64,000 nucleotides of DNA from Charina bottae (GCA_023362775.1 JALMGJ010000019.1:3621501-3685500); one strand, 5' to 3'. Shown: positions 44,117-57,106, counted from the first letter of the stretch. Made by a program: numbers and translations. The notes: a model not told the origin generated them from the sequence alone.

Positions 44117-44500
44117 AAATAGATAAATAAATTCCTCTAGCTGTATTTATAGCTATAGCCATCAGTTTAGAATTTTGGAGAAAAATATCAATAAGTCATT
44201 TTCATTCTACAATCTATAGAGACAACGGAGGGCTGTGAATAGCACTGTTGGGGAAAAGCATGTTTACAACAATAAATTTCAAGAACAGCAAAGCTGAAAA
44301 TATGTTTTTGGACTGTGATGTATGGTGCAGAGTGAATTTTTACGATCAAGCTCTGAGCCTCAGAAAATAAAGAAAAATGCTGATGCCATTTAAAAGACTA
44401 CAGAGTCAACTGTATGGGAATGTGATTGGTCCAAATTAGCCTGCACTTATATCTTTAAAAGTCAGCCACTTTTTTTTTCCTTGAAGGTGTATTTGCTATG
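44117..44500. other. no gene recognised
   Basis: No supportable feature. Confidence 0.5.
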
Positions 44501-44778
44501 AGATAGGGCAGGGCTTTCCAAAGTTTTTCCCGCGGCGATACACCAACCGGCGTTGTTGTGTCGCCGCGGGAAAACCCGGAACTGTGGCAGCACGCAAAAA
44601 CACGGAAGCGCTGCTGCTGCTTTCGGGTTTTGCGCGCTGCAGTTGGTGTGTCGCCACGGGAAAACCTGGAAGCGCTGATGATGATCAGCGCTTCCAGGTT
44701 GTGTGGCTACACACCAGACTGTGTGTGGCGACACACTTTTGTGTCGTGACACACAGTTTGGAAAGCTCTGAGATAGGG
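44501..44778. mobile_element. hAT-type MITE with exact 8-bp target duplication
   Basis: Element 44509-44770 (262 bp) with terminal repeats cagggctttccaaa / tttggaaagctctg and flanking octamers agataggg at 44501-44508 and 44771-44778. The interior is CpG-rich and repetitive: gtgtcgcc-cgggaaaacc occurs twice, and tggaagcgctgatgatgatc is part of a palindrome at 44668-44698. No coding capacity. A related autonomous element would have to supply transposase. Confidence 0.93.
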
Positions 44779-45887
44779 TATCTGAAACCAGGAATAGACA
44801 ACCAAGTGTCCGCCAGTTTCACTGTTTTCTTTTGTTTTTTAATTATAATGTCAATCAACCTTGGCAAACAGCAAGAATATGTGGGAATTGTAGTACGGGG
44901 TGGAGGTGGGGGTTATAACAGTTTGCTTATCTCTGTCTGAAACAATGGATAGTTGGGCAATATAGGAGTTCATTTGCTTCTCTAGATATGGGTGAAGCAG
45001 AGCCATAGACATGTGTTCCACCCATGAACCAAGGACTGATTTCATGGGCGTGTGCTAACCAATCCCACTTCCCTAGGATTTAGGAGCAGGGTAATTGATC
45101 TTTCAAGGTGGTATTTTATTATGCTACTACTTTTTTCACTTTTCTCTGAAGTTTCAATACATACATCTCCCAAACAATTGGTATGCTGAATTCTGCTTTA
45201 TGGAGTTAGAAAGCTGAGGCTTCCTGGGGATATGATGCCACAAACTCTGGGTTTCGAAATAATTTTGAGCAAACTCTGTGGGCCTTCCTAAAATTAATTT
45301 CACTCTTAGGGAGCCTTTTGTTTTATTTCTGGTGCATATTCCCAGCTAGCTGCAGCAAAACACCATTAGATTTGCTACTATTAACTTGCTTCCAGAGCAT
45401 CAGGTTTATAGGAATGCCAGTTACAAACATTTGAAGAGTGGAAGACCTGTCTTAAAATATAGGGTTTGTTATTTTGGTTGTACGTTTGTTTATTATATGT
45501 GCCTTCCAAATGGAAATTGCATTCATCTCACAACATGGCTATATTAATGTGAGTATAATAACTTGTCTAGGGCCCACAAATATTCTTTTGGAAAACATAT
45601 TGTTGAGACCTTAAGAAATTATGCCTGTTGAATTTTAAAAGACAACATACAATTTGGATTTTTTTTAGAACAAACTAACTATAAAGTGGCTTCTAGCTAA
45701 ATGAAATATGTATTTATTTGTTTGTTTATTTATATAATTCCATATGCTTGGTATAATCTATTTTCAAGCTCTACAGGTCACTCAGCTAACCTTTGTATAA
45801 TTCTAAATTTCTCCAATCTGAATGTGTACAAAGTTGAGTAATTTAAGAAAACAGGTACACAGATATGTCTATATACGTGGGGAGGGG
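44779..45887. other. no gene recognised
   Basis: No supportable feature. Confidence 0.5.
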
Positions 45888-46245
45888 AACTATATTTTAT
45901 TTATTTTTATTTTATTTACTTTCTATCCCACCTTTATTATATTTTTAAATAACTCAAGGCGGCAAACATACCTAATATTCCTTCCTCCTCCTGTTTTCCC
46001 CACAACAACAACCCTGTGAGGTGAGTTGGACTGAGAGAAAGTGACTGGCCCAAGGTCACCCAGCCGGCTTTCATGCCTAAGGCGGGACTGGAGCTCTCAG
46101 TCTCCTGGCTTGCCATTGGCTCCTTCCTAGGGCTGAGAGACAGGGACTGGCCCAAGGTCACCCAGCTGGCTTTCATGCCAAAGGTGGGACTAGAAATCTC
46201 CTGGTTTCTAGCCCGTTGCCTTAACCACTAGACCAAAGTGGTCTA
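45888..46245 (-). mobile_element. composite SINE family B, minus strand
   Basis: The 3' tail is on the left (ttattttatttactttctatcccacc) and the head on the right (accactagaccaaagtgg). The body segment actggcccaaggtcacccag occurs twice (about 46043 and 46149). Either the SINE body is tandemly duplicated or two copies are joined. Confidence 0.85.
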
Positions 46246-48824
46246 TACAAATGCATTACAATAGGGAACCCTCCCCAAAAGGGTATACCACAAAGAATTC
46301 TATTAATTTGTATATTTAGAGGGGAAAAGCTCACACAATGTATGCAACATCTTCAGCTTTTTTAAAGAACATAAAAAAGATAATCCAGATATGAGATCAG
46401 AAAAATTAAATTGACAGACTATGCAGTCAAGATGTTGATCCACTCTGTTTCTTTCCCCATTTATGCATTACAGTTCATATGCTTTTGACTTTCTTTTTAT
46501 ATCTACCAGTTCCGCTTCAATACTTTACTCAATGTAGTAGGGCTGACATGTTCTTGGGCTAAAATGAAGTTCAGGGGGACCATACCTACTATCAAATAAC
46601 CCAGATTTTTCTCCTTAACCTCTAACCATGAAAATGTACAAAAGAGGCTAGCAGATACAGTATTTAATTGTGCCTCCTTAAAAAAACCTAAAGCATTAAG
46701 TCATTTAGTAAGCTTATCACACTTTCATCTGTGGTCTTGGTTTATAAACCCACCTTACAGAATAATGTGAATGCTACATATATTTGCTGAATGTTGGTAT
46801 ACCTAGCTGGAAGTACAAACTCAAATAAACAATACAGATTATATTTATTAAAACTGTACTGATTAACAGTGAAGCATATGGTTTTATGTTCCATGATACT
46901 TCTATGTCCTTGCTGCAAATAGCCACAAACCAAAGCCTACAATCAATTAATATTGGGATGATTTCTCCAATCACTGTCCCAGACCAGAGGAGACAAATCC
47001 TGGCAAAATTTCAAAGGGATGCTTGTATATCCAACATTAGTTCTTCCAACAGCTCATCTTCCCAGCTATACATATTCATAGCGCATGTACTGATCAACTC
47101 ACATCCCAGTTGTATTCCTCTCCCCTCTGACATGTATCATATTGTAGCAGTACTTGGGATCAATTTAGAAAATAATTATGCTTATAATTATAGCTGAACA
47201 GTGATTCCTCTTTCTGATGAACAAGACCTGTTGATCAGAGAGAATCCAGGTAGGATTCTCCTTTGGTATCTGCCAGCATTTTCAAGATGGAGGAAACAGA
47301 AGCACAGGTAAGTTCTAGAAATGCAAGCTAATGGAAAGCATTACTAAAGATCAAAATGAGTTATTGAATTATGATATAGAAGACAGACAGACAGACAGAC
47401 AGACAAGAGCCCCATCAGCATAATTCTAAAGTGAACAAGCATGCAGAACTTGAAGCTCAAGAGCTAAATGACTGGTGAGATGAAACTGAAAGTAGGAAGA
47501 ATGAAATGTCACCATTGGTACTTAAGCACAGCCAGCATACAATCAGGATGGGAGCCTTCACCATAAAATGTGTGACCATTGATCATGAGGTGTAGCATCT
47601 CTTAAGACTCTACATTGGAGGCATCCAAAAACAAGAGGCAAATTGAAACACTGTGGATCTCTAAGTCGACGTCAAAGTACTTCAGAAGGAACAGAAGAGA
47701 TTGACTTGAGTAAAACCACAAAGAACCAAAGGCCACCACTTTTAACAGCAAAGAAAAAAGGATAGGAAAGGACTAATGACAGCAAAGAAAAAAGGCATAG
47801 ATGCACCTATTAGAAATAATAGGTCATGTGGCAGGGATGCATTATGGTATGGTACAACCCACAGTCCAGGATGCTGAAGGCTTCTCCTCTCATATTTACA
47901 AGAGGTAGCTTTATTATACAAACTATACACACTTATACTTCCTAGGGAAGGAAAACTCACATTAGCAGCTTCAAGTTTTTCCTTGCCCAGGGCATCAGCT
48001 GGAAATAGAAGCCGGGTCACAGAGCTGTATCAGGGGCCGCCAGGAGATTGGGCATTATCATACGGAGAGGCCAAAGTCAAGGCAAGAAAATGGAATCCTG
48101 CTCATCAGAAAATGAATCATAAATCAGGCTCCTAAAGCCAAGGCTTTCTAATTGTGGTATGTTAGGAATCATGGTAGGCTAACTTTGAACCTTTGTGTTC
48201 TGAATCAAAACTTTCTCTGAAGGCAGGTGTTGGGGTGGGTGGGTAATTTCCCAGCACAAACTGCTTCTGAAACAATTATGTGAGCGCTTGTACTGTAGTT
48301 CTGAAATGAATATCTATTACCCAAGTTCATGTTTCAGGAGCCAACTATTGAAAAACAGCTTAGATCTGTTTCAGTGACATAATACATATCATGTAACAAT
48401 CTCAGGGAAAAGAAATGTGGAGATTTGTGACAAACAGACCTGAGAAAAACAAATCTCCAGAAGGCCTTGGGTTTTACAAATAAATACTACTTTTCTTTTT
48501 TTAAAAATAAATAGCTGTACACTCTGCTGAAATTGTTATAAGCCAACTGCTCAGCCAGGTGGAACTTAGTTGTATGGTACTTTGTATATGATTGTGAGTA
48601 TAGAAAATGGCAAGAACTGGCCTGTAATATTCCCATTTATAGGGTCTAAACTGGCAAAACTGCCCACTGGTTTGGACTGGAAGGAATGTGTACTTCAGAA
48701 GACGGTTATTATTTTCTTTTCTTTTTTGTAAGATATGTGTCATGCTACAAGAAATATTCAAAGCCTTGGGAAGCCAAAAGAAAAAAGAAAGACCCTATTT
48801 ATGAATGTCATATCTTATCTTATC
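46246..48824. other. no gene recognised
   Basis: About 2.6 kb. Only a (GACA)n run at 47384-47405 and a 36-bp near-tandem duplication at 47743-47795 (acagcaaagaaaaaagg twice) stand out. No coding signature. Confidence 0.5.
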
Positions 48825-49075
48825 ATCTTATCTTTTTTTATCATTCCTTTATTGTTATTTTAAATAACTCAAGGCAGCGAACATACCCAATACTCCTTCC
48901 TCCTCCTATTTCCCCCCACAACAACCACCCTGTGAGGTGAGTTGGGCTGAGAGAGAGGGACTGGCCCAAGGTCACCCAGCAGGCTTTCATGCCTAAGGTG
49001 GGACTAGAACTCACAGACTCCTGATTTCTAGCCCGTTGCCTTAACCGCTAAATCAAACTATCTCCTATCTCCTAT
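48825..49075 (-). mobile_element. SINE family B, near full length, minus strand
   Basis: Runs from ataactcaaggcagcgaaca through ggcccaaggtcacccagcag to ttaaccgctaaatcaaac. The whole 3' part and most of the head are present. Confidence 0.88.
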
Positions 49076-49468
49076 CTTACTTTTGTGCTGTTCCAATCAT
49101 CAGCCCACTCTGCATGGCTTACAATCTTACCAGATCATTTATTAAGGATTGTAGAGCCAAAAGACTACAAATTCAGAAGCAATAACCTGAAATTTATGTT
49201 TGTGGCTGGAGAAGGAATCTCTTGATAGGAGAAATTAAGGTTCAGTTGGTATAGTTTGGAAAAATGTAAATCAGCTAATATGTATTACATATTCATATAG
49301 TTAATCAGTTCAAAATAATGGAGGGAGGAATCCAGCCAAAGATAGAGTTTGAATAAGAGTGTCCAATGGAGGGGAGTCAAAATGTCAAGAGGGCTTTTGA
49401 TCATCTGGCCGTGTCAGCTCTCTTGACTTTTTTGACTGCACCCCCACTGATGCCCTGGATTTGAAGGA
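49076..49468. other. no gene recognised
   Basis: No supportable feature. Confidence 0.5.
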
Positions 49469-49543
49469 TTCCTTCCTTCCTTCCTTCCTTCCTTCCTTCC
49501 TTCCTTCCTTCCTTCCTTCCTTCCTTCCTTCCTTCCTTCCTTC
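49469..49543 (+). repeat. (TTCC)n microsatellite
   Basis: About 18 pure TTCC units. The Lys/Glu/Gly/Arg frame on the minus strand is an artefact. Confidence 0.97.
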
Positions 49544-50637
49544 CCAGGAGACCACATACTAAATTATTTTCTCTCACTGCAGTGAACATCTCAAACAGTG
49601 TCACACCTCATGCCTACATGTCTGACAATTAGACAGGCTCTGTTAGAAAAGAAAAGGATAACGATGAGAGAGAAGACTTTTTGGGTTATGATGCTCCAAA
49701 TGTGGAACACATTCCCATCATAGACTTAACTTGTGACCTCAATTTTCTTTTAAATGCCAAATAAAATCCTTCTTCCTTATGAGAGATCAATTTAGCTGCA
49801 GTTTATTGAACTGTCTGACCCTTTTCCTGTATTTGTTATAATATTTTAAGTTTGGAATCTACTAGAATCATGGTAGATAAATGTGGAAACTAGAAATGTG
49901 AAAAAAACGGAATTCAGAATTGCTTCAATTGCTACAATTTACCGGGCTCCTTGAAAGTTCTCCAATGCTGTTTTGACACCACTGGAAGTGTTTTGATTCT
50001 GTTTCAGTCATTCTGGAAGGGTCTGAAGTTCAAAATAGGACCATATGCATCTTGGGTTACCTTCGAAATGCTCAGAATATCATGGTAACGCTTCCAGTAA
50101 TGTTGGAATAGCCATTTCAAGCTCAAAACCGCATTTTGAGGGTGAACTGTTTCAAAATAAAAGATGTTTCACATACTACTAGTGGGTACCAACTTGTCAC
50201 AGCTGATACTTTAAAGCTTCCTGAAAAGTTCATGGAAATATCTATGTATTTTATCTTCCCTTCCCTTCCTCTCCAATTATACTGAGAGAGAAGATATGAA
50301 TATGATGCTCACATGTACCAACTTCTCCAGTATGACTGGGCTGCCAACACTGGGGAAAAAGGGTATATAGAAATCCTCATGTATACTATCCTTGGATGTG
50401 ATGTGACGGTAATAGCATGGGAGAAGAATTCAAGGATGGAACTATGTACGTGTATGTATACACATGTGGCAAATGACCCACCACTCAGAAATGAATGAAG
50501 CAATCAGAGCCAGAAAAGTTGTATATTAATGATTGTGTATGTATTTGTGTATGTGTATATTGATATATATTTTGAAAGTCGTTGGCTTCGCCTGGGTCAT
50601 ATTCTTCTTTTTAATATGGTTAAATAAAAATATATGA
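49544..50637. other. no gene recognised
   Basis: No supportable feature. Confidence 0.5.
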
Positions 50638-50734
50638 GAACCATTTTGGTGTAGTGGTTAAGGCATAAGGCTAGAAACCATGAGACCATGAATTCTAGTC
50701 CTGCCTTAGGCACAAAACCAACTGGATGACCTTG

Positions 50735-50767
<33 letters not shown>

Positions 50768-50802
50768 AGGGAGGGAGGGAGGGAGGGAGGGAGGGGGGAG
50801 AT
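50638..50802 (+). mobile_element. SINE family B head followed by (GA)n/(GGGA)n
   Basis: The tRNA-like head ccattttggtgtagtggtta and body to ggatgaccttgg (50638-50733) are followed by (GA)n and (GGGA)n to 50802. The simple repeat replaces the rest of the SINE. Confidence 0.85.
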
Positions 50803-51404
50803 ATCATTTTCAACAACAGTAAGCAATTCTAGACATGTTCCAAGTGCCTTTTCTCAGTGACAGAAGATAGGAAATAGGAACAATGCTCATTTTACTGAGA
50901 AATTGGGTAAAAATATCTTATTGGTTTTCCAGAGGTTTTTACCAAAATAATTCTTCAGAGTATAAAACCTACATGTTTCCATAATATTACTGGTATATTT
51001 TTGAAAAGCATTTTCACCAGGGCTAAAACTATGAAAGGACTACTCAGATGGTTATGGATAGAACCCTAAAGAATTGTAGAGCAGAATTCTGAGTGAAATT
51101 GGCAAATTAATTAAGCATCTTTCTCCCTATTAATTTGGATGGGAAAATAAGAACAAGATTGATTTTTTTCTTTTCTTTTCTGGATCTCAAGATGCTATTA
51201 AAAATATCTGCATGACATTTTCCAGTCAAAGGTACTCATTTCAAAAGCCATAAAGTTGAAAGTATTAGCTACTGTTAATTCTAATATTTTAAAAACTCTT
51301 CTCCCTTTTTCTGTTAAAATATCTCTGAGTAGTGCAAGTATTAAAAGTTCTAGAGTCAGAATGGTCTTATCTCCTTGGCTTGCTCCATAGGGTTCTTTAA
51401 AGCC
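50803..51404. other. no gene recognised
   Basis: No supportable feature. Confidence 0.5.
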
Positions 51405-51557
51405 TAACATCAGAGCCTCTTGGATCTTATATATTTAATTAAATTATGTATTCTATTTTATAAATTTTTATATGTTTTAATTGCATATAAATTGTGTAAA
51501 CCGCCCAGAGTCCCCTCCGGAATGGGGGGAGATGGGCGGTGATATAAGTTAGAAATA

Positions 51558-51600
<43 letters not shown>

Positions 51601-51603
51601 ATC
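51405..51603 (+). mobile_element. L2/CR1-like LINE 3' UTR
   Basis: cagagcctcttggatcttat, then ccgcccagagtcccc and gatgggcggtgatataagtt, then (AAAT)n. It aligns with 40810-40975 and ends in a 45-bp tail. Confidence 0.88.
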
Positions 51604-52289
51604 TCTCTTGTTAATAAGTACCTAGTTGTAAACACTCATAAGCATTTGTTTTCTTTACATGGCATTGGGACAGGTTTCCTGATTTGTCAGAGTACATAAC
51701 AAGACAGTGCACAGAGTTAGATGGTATCTTATATGTATAGAGGTTGTGGAGCAGCTGTGGAGCAGTTGGAGCTCTAGAAGGTTGAGAGACCATCTAGTGT
51801 TGGCTGAGTTCCTTGCTAGTTCCAAGGCTGTGGTGTAGGCACAGATAAGAGAAATATCAAGAGCCTCCACTTTGGCCAGAGAAGATCAACCCAGTGGATG
51901 CTGGAAGATTTTAGCCTTGGCTTCAGACTGGTCTAAGGCTACCTGAGCAGGAGTTGGTGGAAGACCCAGTAGCACCTGCTGATCCAGTGTGACATCAGCT
52001 ATATGGCAATGGTGCTAGTGGCAGCAGAAATCAGCTGCTTGGCAAAGGCAGAAGCAGCCAACTAACTGGTGGCATGGTGGCAGAGCTTGCCTGGTTCAAC
52101 ATTGAGTAGTATGGCAGAGACAGTGGCCATCTAGGTGGGCCTGGCCTCTGTATATTGGAAAGCACTAATTACTAGATGCCATGAAAGAGCAGCAGGAGGA
52201 CAAGGATTGAATGTGTAGTAGAGCAAAGAAGTAGCCCAATTCCTTTGGTTGCCATGAAATTGATCACTTCAGGCTATTACCCTTTTGCC
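51604..52289. other. no gene recognised
   Basis: GC content is higher than in its surroundings and ggcag words are frequent. It may be an unrecognised upstream part of the following LINE. Confidence 0.4.
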
Positions 52290-52900
52290 TGCAATATGAA
52301 CTTTGGGCAGAGGGGAAGGAGAACATTGGTTGCTGGTTTTGCTCACTAGTTTTTGCAGTGTACTCAATGCTTGTTACAACTTCCACCTTAATTCTGAAGG
52401 GTGCATTACCCAGTCAGAACTGGTGTGCAATCTGAGGGTCCTCCACTCCTGGGCTTGCAGCTGCTGCTCAAGGATTCACCGCTGTGGCTAGGAAGGTCTT
52501 TGTCCAAATCCATCTTGTGTGCCAACTGCAACCATTCTAGGCTCTGCACACAGTCACACAAGCTTTGGTGATCTCTTGTGTGAATTACTGCAATGCACTC
52601 TAAATGGGTCTGCCCTTGATGACTACTTGGAAGCTAGAGCTGGTCCAGAATGGAGCAGAATGGTTAGTTATGGGTACACCTCAATATGACCACATAACAC
52701 CACTCCTGTATAGGCTACACTGGTTACAGGTAGGTTTCTGGGTACAATTCACAGTATAATTCTGGGTATAATTCAACATTATCACCTACAAAGACTTTCA
52801 TGGGAAAAGACCAGGATATTTCAGGGACAATCTCTCTCTGATTGCCTCTGCCCACTCAACAAGAACAGATAGATGTTTAATGTTGTTGGACACTCAAAGT
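52290..52900 (+). pseudogene. L2/CR1-like reverse transcriptase C-terminal region, degraded
   Basis: Reading across frameshifts gives LVCNLRVLHSW (the family's LGV-LDS block), then SLV-CELLQCTL / YCNAL, LELVQNGAEWLVMGTP, HITPLLYRLHWLQV, and ISYLRD-like FQGQSLSDCLCP. This order (thumb region after the RT palm, with the LQ-VQNAA-R and HI-P-L--LHWLP motifs) is characteristic of the L2/CR1 group. Several stops and indels are present. The terminal WN-LP motif and 3' UTR are missing. Confidence 0.75.
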
Positions 52901-53029
52901 TGCTTGGAGAGTGAGTGGCTACTTAATTGAAACAAACAAACAAACAAACAACAAAGAGATGTTTGTGAATGGAAATACATTCATAGTGGATATTGTTAAA
53001 ATCTCTGGGAAAATCTGTTTGAAGAAGGG

Positions 53030-53220
53030 TTGTGTGTTTTTGAGAACCTTGAGCCAGTCACTCTCTCTCAGCCCTAGGAAGGAGGCAATGGTGATCCACA
53101 ACCACCCACCATTATCAAAATATTCAACTCTTCTGCCTCTGGAGATACCACTCTATCAACACCTCCCCATTTAAAGTCTTCAGAGAAAGGTGTCCCCAGG
53201 CCATAAATAAATAAAGTGGC
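53030..53220 (+). mobile_element. SINE family B-like fragment, scrambled
   Basis: 53045-53090 (cttgagccagtcactctctc, agccctaggaaggaggcaat) matches family B. The end (ccataaataaataaag at about 53201) looks like its tail, but the middle does not match. Confidence 0.6.
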
Positions 53221-54716
53221 AAACTCCAGCTTTAAGGAAAAGGGTACATTTTCCAAAAGTAAGGAAGAAATTGGCTATGTGTTGCCATTTTAAAATCATT
53301 GCACTTTTTCAGCTACATAGGAAAAAATACACAGATTATTTCCTTTCTGTTTGGTTGCATTCTTGCAGAGGAAAAGTACTTGATGGGCATCCATAAATTT
53401 GTGATCTCATTCATCTATCATGCAATCATCTCCAGTTCTATTTGTTCTCTTTTATACAAAGCTCAGGCTGATTCCTACTTCATCCATCATCACAGTGAGG
53501 GAAAACAATGCATCCTCAGAACTTTCTCCCTCTGTCTCTTTCATGCCCATCCAACTCCCCCTTCCAATGGCTTCATTTAATATCTCCTTTTCAGACCTTA
53601 TCCCATTCACACATTGACCTCCTTTTCAATTTTTTCTCCATGCTGAGTGGAGGATCCAAAACCATCCAGTGTAGAAGGAACACTGGCAGAGGCAACAAAT
53701 ATTGGTGATTAAGACAGACTAGAAAATGGCACTGAAAATTCCTGACGTCCATATACCATCTACACAATGAGATGACCTCCAAGTATTCAGAACATCTTTA
53801 GAACCTCACATGTGGGAACAGCTTGTCAACGTTTATAAGGATTTCTCTATGGTTGGATCAAAGCTCATTGCTGTGATTTTCCTGTTTTTGTTTTGTTTTT
53901 TTAACTAATAATTTGGGGCTTGTTCAGCTCAATTCTATAAGATTACTAGATTTATTCTCTGATCCTGGCTTTGGATAACCTTTCTGATAATTACAGTTAG
54001 CAAAATTTATTTAATACCTTTCAGTTTGCTTGGCTAGAAATGGAGAAAACTTCAATCAATCATTCAGTCAAAACAAATCACATTGAATCTAAGACATTTA
54101 CACTTACTGGCTTGCACTGTCAACCCCAGATACCAACATTTGCTAAGTTACAGTTAATGTTAGAAGAGCAGTTAATGTTAAAAAAGCAGATGTTGCCATC
54201 AGTGGCTTTGTGCTTTTGCAATATTATTTTTCCTAAGAACTCTAATGAGACACAACTTCTGATACTTAGTGGGATTAAAAATGAGAACACCTAATGCATT
54301 TCTAGAAGCATAGATCTGAATGTTCAAATAACCTACTTTGCTATTTATGAATTATTATACCAATTTTCATTAGATGGAGAATGTATTTATTGCTCAAACT
54401 ATTTGTTAAATCAAAAGTAGATGAATAATGAATGGCTTGTTATTTATTACAATGACTTTAAAATACTATTAGAATGATTTCCCCCTCTCCTATTCTGATC
54501 AATGTGGTTCATGATGAAAATCAAAATGCTTTTCTTTTTTTTTGCAATTCATTTAAAGTTTCATCTCCCTTAAGGAAAAGTTTTCTGCAAATAATGCTGA
54601 AGTCATTAAGAAAATCCCCCCCCCCCCCGATCCATGTTCCTATTTGTAGCCTGTTTCTCTCCTGAGCCAACTTCAAGAAGAATTTTCACCAGGAGTCTGG
54701 TGTGGCTAAAAAGCAT
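53221..54716. other. no gene recognised
   Basis: No supportable feature apart from a C11 run at 54617-54627. Confidence 0.5.
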
Positions 54717-55399
54717 TACAGGTAGTCCTTGCTTAACGACCACAATTGGGACCGGAATTTCGGTTGCTAAGTGAAGTGGTCATTAAGCAAACCTGACCCA
54801 ATTTTACAACCGTTTTTGCAGCGGTCATTAAGCGAAACACTGCAGGTATTAAGCCAGGGGTGGGGAACCTTTTTTATGCCAAGGGCCATTTGGATATTTA
54901 TAACCGGGGACCGGGGGGGTGGGGTTTCTGGGATTTCCGTGGAACGGGGGCCGGAGTTTGCGGGCGGTAACCAATCACAAGCAGTGGGGGGCGGGGTTTG
55001 CAGGCAGGAGCCAATTGTGTGGAAGGGGTGGGGTTTGCAGGCGGGAGCCCCGCGGGCCTTAGGCGGGAGCCTCACGGGCCGTATACGGCCCGCAGGCCTG
55101 ATGTTACCCACCCCTGTATTAAGCAAACCACGTGGTCATTAAGCAAATCACATGGTTCCCCATTGATTTTGCTTACCAGAAGCTGTCCAGGAAGGTTGAA
55201 AATGGCAATCACCTGACCCTGGGACACTGCAACAGTCATCAATGCAAACTGGTTGCCAAGTGCCCAAATCGTGATCACGTGACCACGGGGACGCTGCAAT
55301 GGTCATAAGTGTGAGGACTGGCCATAAGTCGTTTTTTCAGCACCATTGTAAGTCTGAACCATCACTAAATGAATGGTTATTAAGCGAGGACTACCTGTA
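54717..55399. mobile_element. Tigger/pogo-like non-autonomous transposon, TA duplication
   Basis: Element 54719-55397 with terminal repeats caggtagtccttgcttaa / ttaagcgaggactacctg flanked by TA on both sides (54717-54718, 55398-55399). The interior is full of gtcattaagcaaa-type repeats in both orientations. It is interrupted by a hAT element at 54855-55116. Its own length without that and the duplicated octamer is about 410 bp. No transposase. Confidence 0.88.
54847..55124. mobile_element. hAT-type element nested in the Tigger-like element
   Basis: Element 54855-55116 (262 bp), ends caggggtggggaacc / (g)ttacccacccctg, flanked by exact octamers tattaagc (54847-54854 and 55117-55124). The octamer belongs to the host element. 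The interior has two units of the gggtttgcaggc-ggagcca minisatellite. Confidence 0.94.
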
Positions 55400-55589
55400 C
55401 CTCCTACCATGGATTGTGATGAAATGTATATGAATCTTGCCTTTCCCTCCTCCCTTGCTTCATCTCCAAGTCTGAGGTTTCATATCTTTCTTAGGCTCTC
55501 AAGTTGTCAACATTTTAATATAAAGGCAAAGCAATTTATTGCAAGAGAATAAAGATTTCTGCACTAAAACCTATGCTACGATTTTAGGG
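55400..55589. other. no gene recognised
   Basis: No supportable feature. Confidence 0.5.
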
Positions 55590-55690
55590 ATCATTTATTT
55601 ATTTTATTTATTATTTAAATTTATATGACTGCCCATCTCCCCCAATCGGGGGGCTCTTACCATATAAAGGACTTGGGGCCAATAAGGGAA
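55590..55690 (-). mobile_element. L2/CR1-like LINE 3' end, minus strand
   Basis: (ATTT)n followed by gactgcccatctcccccaat and ggggggctctta is a diverged reverse complement of the family 3' end at 51490-51603. Confidence 0.65.
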
Positions 55691-56729
55691 AGAATTGTTC
55701 CATGTTCCTAATGCTGATAATGGAGGATTGCTAGTATGCAGGAGAGATGATGTTCATCTGCAAAATATTAGAAGGATGGAAATCCATACTGATGACTCAG
55801 TGATGGGCAAATAAAACTTATGTGACTGGTACTTCCATTTCAACTCAGTATTCACAAACTGCTTAGAAGTCACTGAGTACCAGAGGCTGATAATCCAGCA
55901 TTAAAGAGATTAGAAACAGATGTTATTTATTTTTCAACTAGGATGATTTCTTACAAAGGGAAATTTAATGCATGCCTTAGAACAACAGGAGTATAATTAG
56001 CGGTTGAGTGAAATTCTGGCTAATCAAGCAGTGATCAGCAGTACTTGCTTTAAAATCTGGATTTGGGAGGGGGGAGGGATTAATGATGGTCACGCCAGTG
56101 CTAGGTTCATCACAATAGCTTCCTAATTTAAAAAAGAGTCTGGAGATGCTGGATGCCTATAAAAGGCATTCTATTTAGGAGAGCAATTACTCTTGAAAGA
56201 CTGATGTGAGACATTTTGCTGCCTGAGTGTGATCAGTATATGACTCTTCCAAGTCAGGGAATGTAATAAGACCAGCAAAATTATTTGGTCCTTGAAACAC
56301 AACAGCTCACAAGAGACTCCCCTTCCTTCCTTGTCAGTGGAAATTACAAGTCTGAGAACGGTCCCTTCACTGCTTTCCATCCTGTCCCATCAGTAGCTGC
56401 TTGAGGCCATTGCCTTTGCCCTCCTTATCTCTGACATTCCTCCAGCTCTGTCTCAGTGAATGCTCATGTGGGAGGTCATAACCAACACTTTTGGGGAGTC
56501 CCGCCTTGGAAGACTTCAGTTGAGTTTTGGTATGAGCAATTTAAGAGAGAGAAACTGAGGCCATTTCAGAAAGGAAGGAAGTGAATAAATGTGTGGGGCT
56601 TGACAAGGAGCCATCTGGAGAAGACCAATAGTATTCATTTTTCAATAATAACCTCAACCACAAACCTAAATTAGTGCACCCCAGAACCGCATACCCAAGG
56701 GCAGTTGTGTAAGAAAGTAATCACTTGTC
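55691..56729. other. no gene recognised
   Basis: No supportable feature. Confidence 0.5.
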
Positions 56730-56950
56730 GTCATCATCATCATCATCATCACATTTATAGCCTGCCTTTTATCTAAGAACTCTAGGATGTTAACATGGGA
56801 ATCTCCCTTAGTTTTGTTGCCACAACATCAGTTCTATGAAGTGGGTTGGGCTGAGAGGGATGACCAACTCATAGTTCCCCCTATGAGTGAGCTCTATGGG
56901 GATGTGAATCTGGCTCTCTCCAGTTCTAATCCAACCCTAGAACTACACCA
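56730..56950 (-). mobile_element. SINE B-like element, minus strand, diverged
   Basis: (ATC)n tail at 56734-56752, then tttatagcctgccttttatc, agtgggttgggctgagaggg and accctagaactacaccagac. Same order of blocks as family B but clearly older or another subfamily. Confidence 0.6.
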
Positions 56951-57089
56951 GACCGAATGTTTGTCACGTAAGAATGCTTTACAAGCATTACCCCTGGCAA
57001 TATCACTCCAATGACTCCAATTGCCGCAGGATGTCCACAAGATAAATCATAGACTATTGGGATAGTCAGCACAAGGACTGAAACAGGCT

Positions 57090-57106
57090 CTCTGTCTCTG
57101 TCTCTG

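Noticed and set aside
52303..52491. 62-codon frame as a small gene
   Set aside because: It overlaps the L2/CR1 reverse transcriptase remnant and contains part of its LGV block.
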